Assembly: GCA_000980375.1 (NCBI GenBank) | Contig: LARD01000013.1 | Span: 1 to 12,964, forward strand | Length of the DNA stretch: 12,964 nt | Source of the DNA: Clostridium sp. K4410.MGS-306 | GTDB taxonomy: Bacteria; Cyanobacteriota; Vampirovibrionia; Gastranaerophilales; Gastranaerophilaceae | Reading direction: 5' to 3' | Shown: piece by piece, positions 1-6,256 of the stretch | Layout: every line of letters begins with the position of its first letter | Numbering within the stretch: position 1 is the stretch's first letter | Translations under genes and position numbers: made by a program | The notes under the pieces: generated by a model | Seen by the model: only the letters and a program-made list of their open reading frames with translations | Told to the model about the DNA's origin: nothing | Database searches by the model: none

Positions 1-862
<862 letters not shown>

Positions 863-1051
863 TAGAATGCGGAGCAGGAGTGTAATTGACGGAAACGTTG
901 AGTTTTCGGCAATGTAACTCATTTCCGTAGGAAAAAGTTGAGATTGCGTTTAGCATATGCTAAGCTTATAATTACTATGTAGCTTTCAGTGTACGGTCAA
1001 GAAACCGTAATGATTGGAGTGTTTCTTACAAAATCCAATCATAACAGTTTT
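863..1051 (+). other. 23S-5S internal transcribed spacer with three hairpins
   Basis: This 189-nt spacer holds no tRNA and no plausible ORF. It can form a long hairpin at 889-928, with outer stem ACGGAAA/TTTCCGT and inner stem TGAGT/ACTCA separated by a 3-nt bulge. A 14-nt palindrome, TTAGCATATGCTAA, lies at 950-963. A 6-bp stem lies at 992-997/1004-1009, and a perfect 9-bp stem ATGATTGGA/TCCAATCAT at 1010-1018/1034-1042 sits just before the 5S gene. In rRNA operons such stems are normally cleavage sites for RNase III or RNase E-type enzymes during pre-rRNA maturation. That role is inferred here from position only. Confidence 0.7.
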
Positions 1052-1166
1052 TCTGGTGACCAAGCGGCTGGATCCCACCCGTTCCCATCCCGAACACGGT
1101 CGTAAAGACAGCTTGCGGCGAAACTACTTGGCGGATGACCGCCTGGGAAGATAGCTAGTTGCCAGA
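1052..1166 (+). rRNA. rrf: 5S ribosomal RNA
   Basis: The conserved 5S core CCCATCCCGAACACGG is at 1083-1098. The expected loops follow, including GCGAAACTACTTGG and the CCGCCTGGGAAGATAG segment near the 3' end. The terminal helix TCTGG (1052-1056) pairs with CCAGA (1162-1166) and sets a length of about 115 nt, normal for bacterial 5S rRNA. The ends may be off by one to three bases. It is co-transcribed with the 23S rRNA upstream and is followed directly by a terminator-like hairpin. Confidence 0.95.
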
Positions 1167-1176
1167 TTCTAATTTT

Positions 1177-1224
1177 AGCAAAAAAGAGTTTTTGAATTTA
1201 TTTCAGAAGCTCTTTTTTGTTGCT
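1177..1224 (+). terminator. Probable rRNA operon terminator
   Basis: The left arm AGCAAAAAAGAG (from 1177) is nearly complementary to the right arm CTCTTTTTTGTTGCT (1210-1224), with one extra base on the right side and a loop of about 13-20 nt. The right arm carries its own T-run. It lies about 10 bp after the 5S gene, where the rRNA transcript should end. The stem is A/T-rich, so some read-through is possible. Confidence 0.6.
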
Positions 1225-1280
1225 TAGGTTTTGCTTTTTATTATTTTCTCGTTTTATTAAGAAATGTAAAGTTAAGTTTT

Positions 1281-1309
1281 TTGACCTTGAAATCCAAGCC
1301 CTGTAAGCT
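1281..1309 (+). promoter_or_regulatory. Weak promoter candidate for the 1417 gene
   Basis: TTGACC at 1281-1286 matches 5 of 6 bases of the sigma70 -35 box. It is spaced 17 bp from TAAGCT (1304-1309), a poor -10 box. It lies after the rRNA terminator and about 110 bp ahead of the small protein gene. This is a sequence match only, and with AT-rich DNA chance matches are common. Confidence 0.25.
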
Positions 1310-1416
1310 TTTCTGTAAGATAAGATAAGTGACGGTGAGTTATGTCAATTTTTATTTTCGGACTGTTTTTTTAAATGAGTAAGGTTAGAAAGACAAGTTA
1401 GGAAAGGATTTTGGTT

Positions 1417-1977
1417 ATGATTAGAAACATTTCAAGTTTTGGTAAAATTTTAAAGGCAGAAGGTTTGGGAATTAAGTCAATTGCACAGACTGCATTCAAA
1501 GACAAAGAAGGTGCACATTTTGTTGTCAATTTGAATAATGGCGATAAAGGGGTATACACTGTTGCTCGCGGGAAAAATACTACCCGCCAGAGTTTATCAT
1601 CAAATGGTAAAGTGGTTGAATACACAACAAAGAAGTTTCCAGAGCTGGGCTGGGAGGTGTATTCAAAAAAAGCCGGAGATTATGTTACAATCCCGCAAAC
1701 GCAAAGTTTATCATATGTTAAGGAACAGGGCAAAATTACAGGTGCAGCAAATTACAAAAGAACGCCGATTAATGAAAAAACTTATATTGATCCCGCAACA
1801 GGTCAAGTAAGACATAAAGCATTTGTTTTGCAAGAGCTGCATGCTGATAAATACACCGGTAAATTTATATTGCCTGAGGATAAACTAGTTGCGGCAGATG
1901 GCAGTAAATTCTTACCTATTTATCAAAGACCGATGACAGGCGGAGAGCCACAGGTCACCAAGGTTTGGAACATGTAA
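1417..1977 (+). CDS. Small protein of unknown function (186 aa)
   Basis: I do not recognise this protein. It begins MIRNISSFGKILKAEGLGIK and ends QVTKVWNM, has no signal peptide, membrane segment or cysteine, and is basic and probably soluble. The middle part (about residues 25-110) looks beta-rich, with short alternating hydrophobic strands around GVYTVARG and WEVYSKKAG. The C-terminal half holds a TYIDPATGQVRHKAFVLQEL stretch that could be another strand pair. I chose ATG 1417 over TTG 1411, six bases upstream. GGAAAGGA at 1401-1408 is 8 nt from the ATG but only 2 nt from the TTG. The gene is monocistronic, lying between the rRNA operon terminator and a hairpin at 1993-2026. Codon use looks like that of its neighbours. 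It is confident as a gene and unknown in role. Confidence 0.8.
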   Translation: MIRNISSFGKILKAEGLGIKSIAQTAFKDKEGAHFVVNLNNGDKGVYTVARGKNTTRQSLSSNGKVVEYTTKKFPELGWEVYSKKAGDYVTIPQTQSLSYVKEQGKITGAANYKRTPINEKTYIDPATGQVRHKAFVLQELHADKYTGKFILPEDKLVAADGSKFLPIYQRPMTGGEPQVTKVWNM

Positions 1978-1992
1978 TATTTAAAATTTTTT

Positions 1993-2026
1993 AAAGGCCA
2001 TTGAAATAACTTCAGTGGCCCTTTTA
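1993..2026 (+). terminator. Rho-independent terminator after the 1417 gene
   Basis: The stem GGCCATTGAA/TTCAGTGGCC (1996-2005 and 2011-2020) has 10 bp with one G-U pair and a 5-nt loop, followed by CTTTTATT. It ends the small protein gene 16 bp upstream. It also lies in the 73-bp gap before the 3' end of the convergent radical SAM gene. The T-run is good only on the + strand, so it probably serves mainly the left-hand gene. Confidence 0.75.
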
Positions 2027-2050
2027 TTGACGAATTGCAAATATTTATTC

Positions 2051-3526
2051 TCAATCCCGCGTTTTTTTAATCATTTTTCTTGTCAAGACAACATTCTGCA
2101 TTCCTGATTCCATTGGTGTTGTTTTTTTATTTTTGTTTTCAAAATTCAATTGCAATGCAGTAGGCAAGATAGTGTATTCGTCTGTTAGGTAAACTTTTCC
2201 GTTTGCATCTATTGTTGCTGTATAAATATTATTTTTAAGATTCAATTTCCTTGCCGCTAAACTATGTTCTTGGCGGAATTTTACAATTTTCAGGCTATTA
2301 TCTTCTTTATCCAGCAGCTTTTGCATACGTCCAAGAGCTAAAATACCAGAATCTAAGTAATTAGTTTTTCTCTCAATCTCTTTTATGATCTTTTGCATTT
2401 GTGATTTTGTTTTAATCATTCTCGGATTTTGTGATTTTGGTGTTTGCAGTAAGGTTTGTATAAAAGATGGTTTATGCTCTAAATCTTGCTCATATTTTTG
2501 TTTTAGCTTGTTTTCAATTTCTGCTATAAGTATCCTGAAATTTTTTTCTTTGAATTCATTATTTGTCGCGGCTGACTTTGTTGCACAGCGAGCAATTATG
2601 TCAAATTTCTTTTTGTCAATAAGCGGTGTGAATGTGTAGAAAACATTTGCCATTCGTTCTGTATACAGTTCTTTGAATTTTTTTGCCCTATTTTCATCTG
2701 TATTTTTAAGCTCTACTGATTTTGCATTAAGTGCATGGAATGGGTTTAAAGAAACATTAAAAAAGTGAATGTATTGCATATTTTCAGGTTTTGAAAAAAA
2801 CTTTACATACTTTTGTGCACGTTGCTGAATCCTTTTATCTTTTGGGTTCCAGCCGGATGTGTCAAAAAGCACTTGTTTACCTGTAGAGTAATACAACATC
2901 GGAATGATTTCGGTTAGGTCGTGTTCTTCACCATGTTTGTCTTTGAGTACAATTTCCATACAATCTGCATCGTGAAAAGGTGCAATGTAGTTAGTTTTAT
3001 CGCTTATTGGTTTTGTAATATGAAAGCCCAGTCTATTGTTTAATGTCACAATCCCCTTTGTAAGAGACTCAAAATCTTCCCAGCTCATTGCGTTTATATA
3101 TTTTTTTTCGTCCTTTTTTAGATGTAAATGAGGCTTTGCATCAACATAACAGTGTGCGCATTGGTTGGAACAGCCTCTTGTAAGAGCAAATTCTTGTGTT
3201 GTTGAAGCAATAAAGGCAATTTCTTTCATAGTTAGCCCGTCAAATACTTTTATTCCCTTTTGGATACCTTCAAGCTTTTTTAGATCAAAATTGTCTATGT
3301 TTATTGATTCGTTTGCAGTAGTTTCTTTGAGAATATTTTTTTGCTCATTAAGATACTTTTTTGCTTTTTGATATTTGTGCTCTCTTAAACTTTTAAAACT
3401 AAGCGGCTTATAATTTTCTGAAAAAATACGGCTTTGCACTATTTTATTTGTGTTGGTAAGTGATGTTTTATTTGTTTTATTTCTTGTATTTAAGGTAGTT
3501 GTTTTGCCAATGATTTGTATTCTCAT
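2051..3526 (-). CDS. Radical SAM protein, unknown substrate (491 aa)
   Basis: The cluster motif C119-x3-C123-x2-C126 (in TRGCSNQCAHCYVDA) binds the [4Fe-4S] cluster that cleaves S-adenosylmethionine to start radical chemistry. Downstream blocks fit the partial TIM barrel: FDTSGWNPKD as a strand-turn after the SAM-binding region, FFNVSLNPFHALN as a later strand, and a C-terminal ATIDANGKVYLTDEY stretch like the end of many radical SAM/SPASM-type proteins. The usual GGE motif is not obvious; FHDADCMEI lies where a similar turn might be. Only two further cysteines are seen, so there are too few for a SPASM or twitch auxiliary cluster. The first ~50 residues are Asn/Thr/Lys-rich and probably disordered, ending PLSFKSL. 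Between about 300 and 420 the chain is a long Lys/Glu-rich helical insertion. There is no strong Shine-Dalgarno site before ATG 3526. It is divergent from the prepilin gene, and no partner peptide gene is adjacent. The fold is secure; the reaction is unknown. Confidence 0.85.
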   Translation of the reverse strand: MRIQIIGKTTTLNTRNKTNKTSLTNTNKIVQSRIFSENYKPLSFKSLREHKYQKAKKYLNEQKNILKETTANESINIDNFDLKKLEGIQKGIKVFDGLTMKEIAFIASTTQEFALTRGCSNQCAHCYVDAKPHLHLKKDEKKYINAMSWEDFESLTKGIVTLNNRLGFHITKPISDKTNYIAPFHDADCMEIVLKDKHGEEHDLTEIIPMLYYSTGKQVLFDTSGWNPKDKRIQQRAQKYVKFFSKPENMQYIHFFNVSLNPFHALNAKSVELKNTDENRAKKFKELYTERMANVFYTFTPLIDKKKFDIIARCATKSAATNNEFKEKNFRILIAEIENKLKQKYEQDLEHKPSFIQTLLQTPKSQNPRMIKTKSQMQKIIKEIERKTNYLDSGILALGRMQKLLDKEDNSLKIVKFRQEHSLAARKLNLKNNIYTATIDANGKVYLTDEYTILPTALQLNFENKNKKTTPMESGMQNVVLTRKMIKKTRD

Positions 3527-3672
3527 ATTTATATAAGTTTGTTAAGGTATAATTTTGCTATTTGTTGCGTGATTGTAACCTATTGTAAATCTCGATTGTT
3601 TAGGGGTGTTATGTTTAAAGCCGGCAGTGGTATTTTGTATTTATTGGTACATTAATTAGAAAAGGATTGTAT

Positions 3673-4305
3673 ATGTTGTCACAAAAAATATATTCACAAA
3701 AATACGCTTTTACGCTTGCCGAAGCTTTGCTTACCCTTGTAATTTTGGGAGTGGTTGCAGCTTTGACTGTACCCGGGCTGAAAAAACATACAGACCGTCA
3801 AACATTGGCAACACAATTAAAAAATGGTTATAGTACGTTAAATAAATCTCTTGATTATGCCTATGCTTTAGATGACTCTATCGATATTTCCAAAATTGGC
3901 GGTGATGTGTTTTTTACAACACATATGATGCCGAATATGAATATTGCTACGTCTTGTAATGAGAGCAATATGTCAAAATGTATAGCGGGTGACGCGACAG
4001 GTCTTCCTTTTACTGCTAAAAATGCGGTTGTGCTAACAGGCGGATTCACTATAGCAAATAACGGTTTTGATTTTCTTATTGATGTAAACGGAACAAATGA
4101 ACCTAATCAGTTCGATGTTGATATTTATCAGTACAAATTATCTCAAGAAAGCATTGCTCCTGAATCATCAGAAGACTCATCCGCTGATGATTCATCAGAT
4201 GATGGTGAAAAGAATAATTCAAACAGTACAGGCACGTGGAGTTTTATTCCTGTTGGAAAAGCAAGAGATATAATGGATAACGGCTGGAAAATTACACATT
4301 TTTAA
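3673..4305 (+). CDS. Type IV prepilin / pseudopilin-like protein (210 aa)
   Basis: The N-terminus is a type III (class) prepilin signal: a short basic leader of 12 residues, then FTLAEALLTLVILGVV. The processing site would be Ala12|Phe13, with Glu17 as the conserved +5 glutamate, followed by a hydrophobic helix to about residue 34. A prepilin peptidase would cut and methylate it, and it would be inserted in the inner membrane for pilus or type II-like assembly. The globular part has Cys95 and Cys103, a possible disulfide, and FLIDVNGTNEPN at about 134-145, a motif common in pseudopilins of gut Melainabacteria as I recall. Residues ~158-185 are a Ser/Asp/Glu tract of low complexity that may be a flexible or ion-binding linker. 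ATG 3673 is preferred over TTG 3667 because AAAGGA (3661-3666) is 6 nt from the ATG. No pilus assembly genes are adjacent. Exact role (pilus subunit, minor pilin, DNA uptake) is not decidable. Confidence 0.85.
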   Translation: MLSQKIYSQKYAFTLAEALLTLVILGVVAALTVPGLKKHTDRQTLATQLKNGYSTLNKSLDYAYALDDSIDISKIGGDVFFTTHMMPNMNIATSCNESNMSKCIAGDATGLPFTAKNAVVLTGGFTIANNGFDFLIDVNGTNEPNQFDVDIYQYKLSQESIAPESSEDSSADDSSDDGEKNNSNSTGTWSFIPVGKARDIMDNGWKITHF

Positions 4306-4314
4306 AAATAAAAA

Positions 4315-4337
4315 GGGCTGTGATAAAATCATAGCCC
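4315..4337 (-). terminator. Hairpin after the prepilin gene, with T-run on the minus strand
   Basis: GGGCTGTGA/TCATAGCCC (4315-4323 and 4329-4337) forms a 9-bp stem with one G-U pair and a 5-nt loop, 9 bp after the prepilin stop. On the + strand it is followed by ATGTCTGG, without a T-run. On the minus strand it is followed by a T-rich run over the preceding bases (AATAAAAA on the + strand). It may end leftward transcripts that pass the 4544-4580 hairpin, or stabilise the 3' end of the prepilin mRNA. Confidence 0.5.
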
Positions 4338-4379
4338 ATGTCTGGAATTAAGAATAGTTGGAAGTATGAAAAAGATTTA

Positions 4380-4408
4380 TTGATTATATTTAATATAAAA
4401 TATATTAT
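4380..4408 (+). promoter_or_regulatory. Sigma70-like promoter candidate of a small transcription unit
   Basis: TTGATT (4380-4385) and TATTAT (4403-4408) are spaced by exactly 17 bp. This is the best -35/-10 pair I found in the window (4/6 and 5/6 matches). It points rightward into 4415-4580, where there is no annotated gene but a 12-codon ORF with a Shine-Dalgarno site and a strong hairpin. The region is very A/T-rich, so a chance match remains possible. Confidence 0.35.
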
Positions 4409-4481
4409 TTGAACAATTACCCAAGTCGGCTATAGCTAAAAGACAATCGGCTGATATTTACTTCACTAATATTAAGAAATG

Positions 4482-4503
4482 ACCATAAGGACACCATAAG
4501 GAC
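4482..4503 (+). repeat. Tandem 11-bp direct repeat (two exact copies)
   Basis: ACCATAAGGAC occurs twice in a row at 4482-4492 and 4493-4503. Each copy contains AAGGA, so two Shine-Dalgarno-like sites stand 11 bp apart ahead of ATG 4508. The second copy is 5 nt from that ATG, a workable spacing. Confidence 0.9.
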
Positions 4504-4507
4504 ATAT

Positions 4508-4546
4508 ATGAGAGCTGCAACTGCTGTGGCTGTTGCAGCAAAATAG
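4508..4546 (+). CDS. Possible 12-residue Ala-rich small ORF
   Basis: ATG 4508 opens the reading frame MRAATAVAVAAK, ending at TAG 4544-4546. AAGGA at 4498-4502 gives a well-placed ribosome binding site. The stop codon lies at the foot of the 4544-4580 hairpin. An 8-bp stem GCTGCAAC/GTTGCAGC (4514-4521 and 4532-4539) lies inside the frame. The peptide looks like the hydrophobic part of a signal peptide but has no mature part. It could be a short translated peptide, the fossil start of a lost secreted protein, or a chance frame in a non-coding RNA. I only weakly favour translation, on the strength of the binding site. Confidence 0.25.
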   Translation: MRAATAVAVAAK

Positions 4547-4580
4547 GCATCAAAAATTCCTTACGAATTTTTGATGCCTA
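4544..4580 (-). terminator. Strong 16-bp hairpin, terminator of the 4596-4964 gene
   Basis: TAGGCATCAAAAATTC (4544-4559) and GAATTTTTGATGCCTA (4565-4580) are perfectly complementary with a 5-nt loop. It lies 15 bp after the stop of the minus-strand gene, and the minus-strand side is followed by TTTT. On the + strand the hairpin is followed by AAAAATTTT, so it may also end or protect a rightward transcript from 4380-4408. Confidence 0.75.
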
Positions 4581-4595
4581 AAAAATTTTCAATAA

Positions 4596-4964
4596 TTATG
4601 CCATCAATGAGCCGAATTGTTTTGGTTTAACTTTATTTTTTTCGTCTTCATTCTCGCCTTGAGGCTGATTATTTGCTTTGTCCGCTTCGGGTTGTAGCTG
4701 GGTCATTAGTTTTTCAAGTTTTTCTTGTTGTTTATCCATTTCTGCTTGTAACTCATCTACGCTCATTGCAGATTGAGCAAATGCACCGGTGGTTGCCTGT
4801 GTGCCTTCTCCATTTTGAGCAGCTGCTTCATAAGCTTGTTGAGCTTGTTCAAATATGGTTGCTTGTGATTGTAATTCTTTTTGAATAGATTGTGCTTGTG
4901 GATTTTTTTTCAAATCCATTGCTTTCAATTTACTTAGTTGACCGAATTGTACTTGTGCTGACAT
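4596..4964 (-). CDS. Small Q-rich coiled-coil protein of unknown function (122 aa)
   Basis: I do not recognise the family. The protein is soluble, has no cysteine, signal peptide or membrane segment, and is almost entirely helical and Gln/Ala/Glu-rich. Residues ~24-50 and ~67-92 have heptad-like spacing (for example ELQAEMDKQQEKLEKLMTQL) and should pair as coiled coils. They are separated by a Gly/Thr/Ala linker. Residues 93-115 are a charged, disordered Gln/Asn/Glu tail, and the protein ends KPKQFGSLMA. The first helix region holds VQFGQLSKL, so a short QFG motif occurs near both ends. AAGAGAG lies just upstream of ATG 4964 as a binding site. It is monocistronic, diverges from the 308-aa gene and ends at the hairpin 4544-4580. 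A role as adaptor or small structural protein is a guess from composition only. Confidence 0.75.
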   Translation of the reverse strand: MSAQVQFGQLSKLKAMDLKKNPQAQSIQKELQSQATIFEQAQQAYEAAAQNGEGTQATTGAFAQSAMSVDELQAEMDKQQEKLEKLMTQLQPEADKANNQPQGENEDEKNKVKPKQFGSLMA

Positions 4965-5158
4965 TTTTTACTCTCTTTTCTTCTTAAAATTTACCTCTGT
5001 ATATATAAAGTATATATTAATAAAATAATTGCCTTTTTGTTTATATAAAATTAAGAAATGTTACAGTTTGAAATCATGCTATTAAGTTTTTTTTAAAAAT
5101 ACCGTTTATTATTATATAGAGTTTTGGCAAATGGATTTGAAAGAACAAGGTTTCCATC

Positions 5159-6085
5159 ATGATTAGACTGGATATTGATTTAAGCTATCTGACAAAAAAC
5201 TTTGAGATTGGCACTCAACGTTTAAATCAATATGGTGCAAAAAGCATTGACGAAATAATGGAAGCAGAAGCTGCACAGGGCAATACAAAAGCTGCAGATT
5301 TTCAGCAGGATGTAATTAATGACCCCAAACAGCTTGTAAAACTTTTCAAACTTTCTAATGCCAAAAACAGATATGCTATTTTGTCCCAGATGAACTCTCA
5401 GGATTTGGAATACATTGCTCAGTTTCTTACTCCTGAAGATTTGCAGATGGGGCTTATGTTCTTTACAAAGACAAAAATTCTGAATCTTATATACGATTTG
5501 CCCAAAAATAAAATTTGCTCTATTGTATTTCAAGCTTTTTCCGCAGAACAATTTCTTAAAATGATTCCGGAAAAAGAACTCAACAAATTTTTTGAATCTG
5601 ATAAACTCGACAAAAACAAAATTCTGGATTTTGTAAAAACTATTCCTGAAGAAAAATTGAATAAAATGGTTGAAAAATACATGTTTCAAGAAGAAGGAAA
5701 ACTGCAGGAAGATAACAACTGGAGCAAAGAGCATGTAGTGAAATGGCTTGATCAATTAAAGCCAGAAAAATTCAAAAAAGCACTGCAATGCTTTGAAAGA
5801 GAAGAAAAACAATCTCTTATCTTAAATCTGACAAAAGAAGATAAGAATCTGTTTACAGAATTTTCGAAAAACGCTCTTACATTCCCTTTAAAACAGCTGG
5901 ATAAGGGCGATATTGTAAAATGCATGGACAAGCTCGAGCCGGATGATTTGATGAAAATGGTTAACGAGCTTCCTGATGAGCTGCTTGCAGTTGTTGTTAC
6001 ACAAATAGACCCCATGGTTTTTGCAGAGCTGTTATCCAAAAACTTCCAGGATGTTCTTGCAGAAATAGGAATAGGTAACATTTAG
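5159..6085 (+). CDS. Helical-repeat protein resembling MgtE_N/FliG-type folds (308 aa)
   Basis: The protein is all-helical, without signal peptide or membrane segment. From about residue 55 to 300 it is built of short amphipathic helices joined by turns of the type LxPEDL, IPEKEL, IPEEKL, LKPEKF, LEPDDL and LPDELL. These recur roughly every 25-35 residues. Such ladders of short helix pairs with an acidic or proline-containing turn are typical of the MgtE N-terminal domain and of FliG-type motor proteins, which form superhelical binding surfaces. No CBS domains or transporter part follow, so it is not an MgtE magnesium channel. No flagellar genes are near, so FliG itself is unlikely. The first ~50 residues (DIDLSYLTKNFEIG...) look like a separate adaptor part. 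AAGG at 5147-5150 is 8 nt from ATG 5159. A protein-protein scaffold role is inferred; the family link is tentative. Confidence 0.8.
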   Translation: MIRLDIDLSYLTKNFEIGTQRLNQYGAKSIDEIMEAEAAQGNTKAADFQQDVINDPKQLVKLFKLSNAKNRYAILSQMNSQDLEYIAQFLTPEDLQMGLMFFTKTKILNLIYDLPKNKICSIVFQAFSAEQFLKMIPEKELNKFFESDKLDKNKILDFVKTIPEEKLNKMVEKYMFQEEGKLQEDNNWSKEHVVKWLDQLKPEKFKKALQCFEREEKQSLILNLTKEDKNLFTEFSKNALTFPLKQLDKGDIVKCMDKLEPDDLMKMVNELPDELLAVVVTQIDPMVFAELLSKNFQDVLAEIGIGNI

Positions 6086-6142
6086 TTTTTTATATATTTT
6101 TTTGTGTCGAATTTGTAATCTTTTTTTGTAAAAAGTTTTAAC

Positions 6143-6193
6143 TTTTTGCTATTTTTGTGTAATGATAAAATGTACGACTTGGAAATTTATAAT
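6143..6193 (+). promoter_or_regulatory. Promoter candidates upstream of the autotransporter gene
   Basis: Two -10-like elements precede the gene. TGATAAAAT (6163-6171) is an extended -10 (TGnTAAAAT), with only a poor TTTTTG -35 box 17 bp upstream at 6143-6148. A perfect TATAAT lies at 6188-6193 without a good -35. Either would give a leader of about 55-80 nt before ATG 6257. The start itself is helped by GTGGA (6244-6248) 8 nt upstream. Which one is used cannot be told from sequence. Confidence 0.35.
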
Positions 6194-6256
6194 ATTTAAT
6201 TTTACGTAAATATATTAGAGAATCAAAATTATTTAACTTTAAAGTGGATTGGAATC

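Noticed and set aside
1342..1374. 10-codon ORF MSIFIFGLFF with a GGTGAG upstream
   Set aside because: The spacing of only 2 nt to the ATG and the T-rich composition make chance likely; nothing supports translation.
4338..4412. 24-codon ORF starting at ATG 4338
   Set aside because: It has no ribosome binding site, starts at the foot of a hairpin and overlaps the better promoter candidate.
4415..4588. tmRNA, SRP RNA or 6S RNA
   Set aside because: There is no tRNA-like end with CCA, no tag ending ALAA, no SRP apical loop and no large central bubble.
5222..5755. 177-codon minus-strand open frame
   Set aside because: It is antisense to the helical-repeat gene, Phe-rich as expected from the complement of Lys-rich codons, and has no binding site of its own.
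6115..6150. Terminator after the 308-aa gene (AAAAAGTT/AACTTTTT)
   Set aside because: The stem is almost only A-T with a 2-nt loop, too weak to call.
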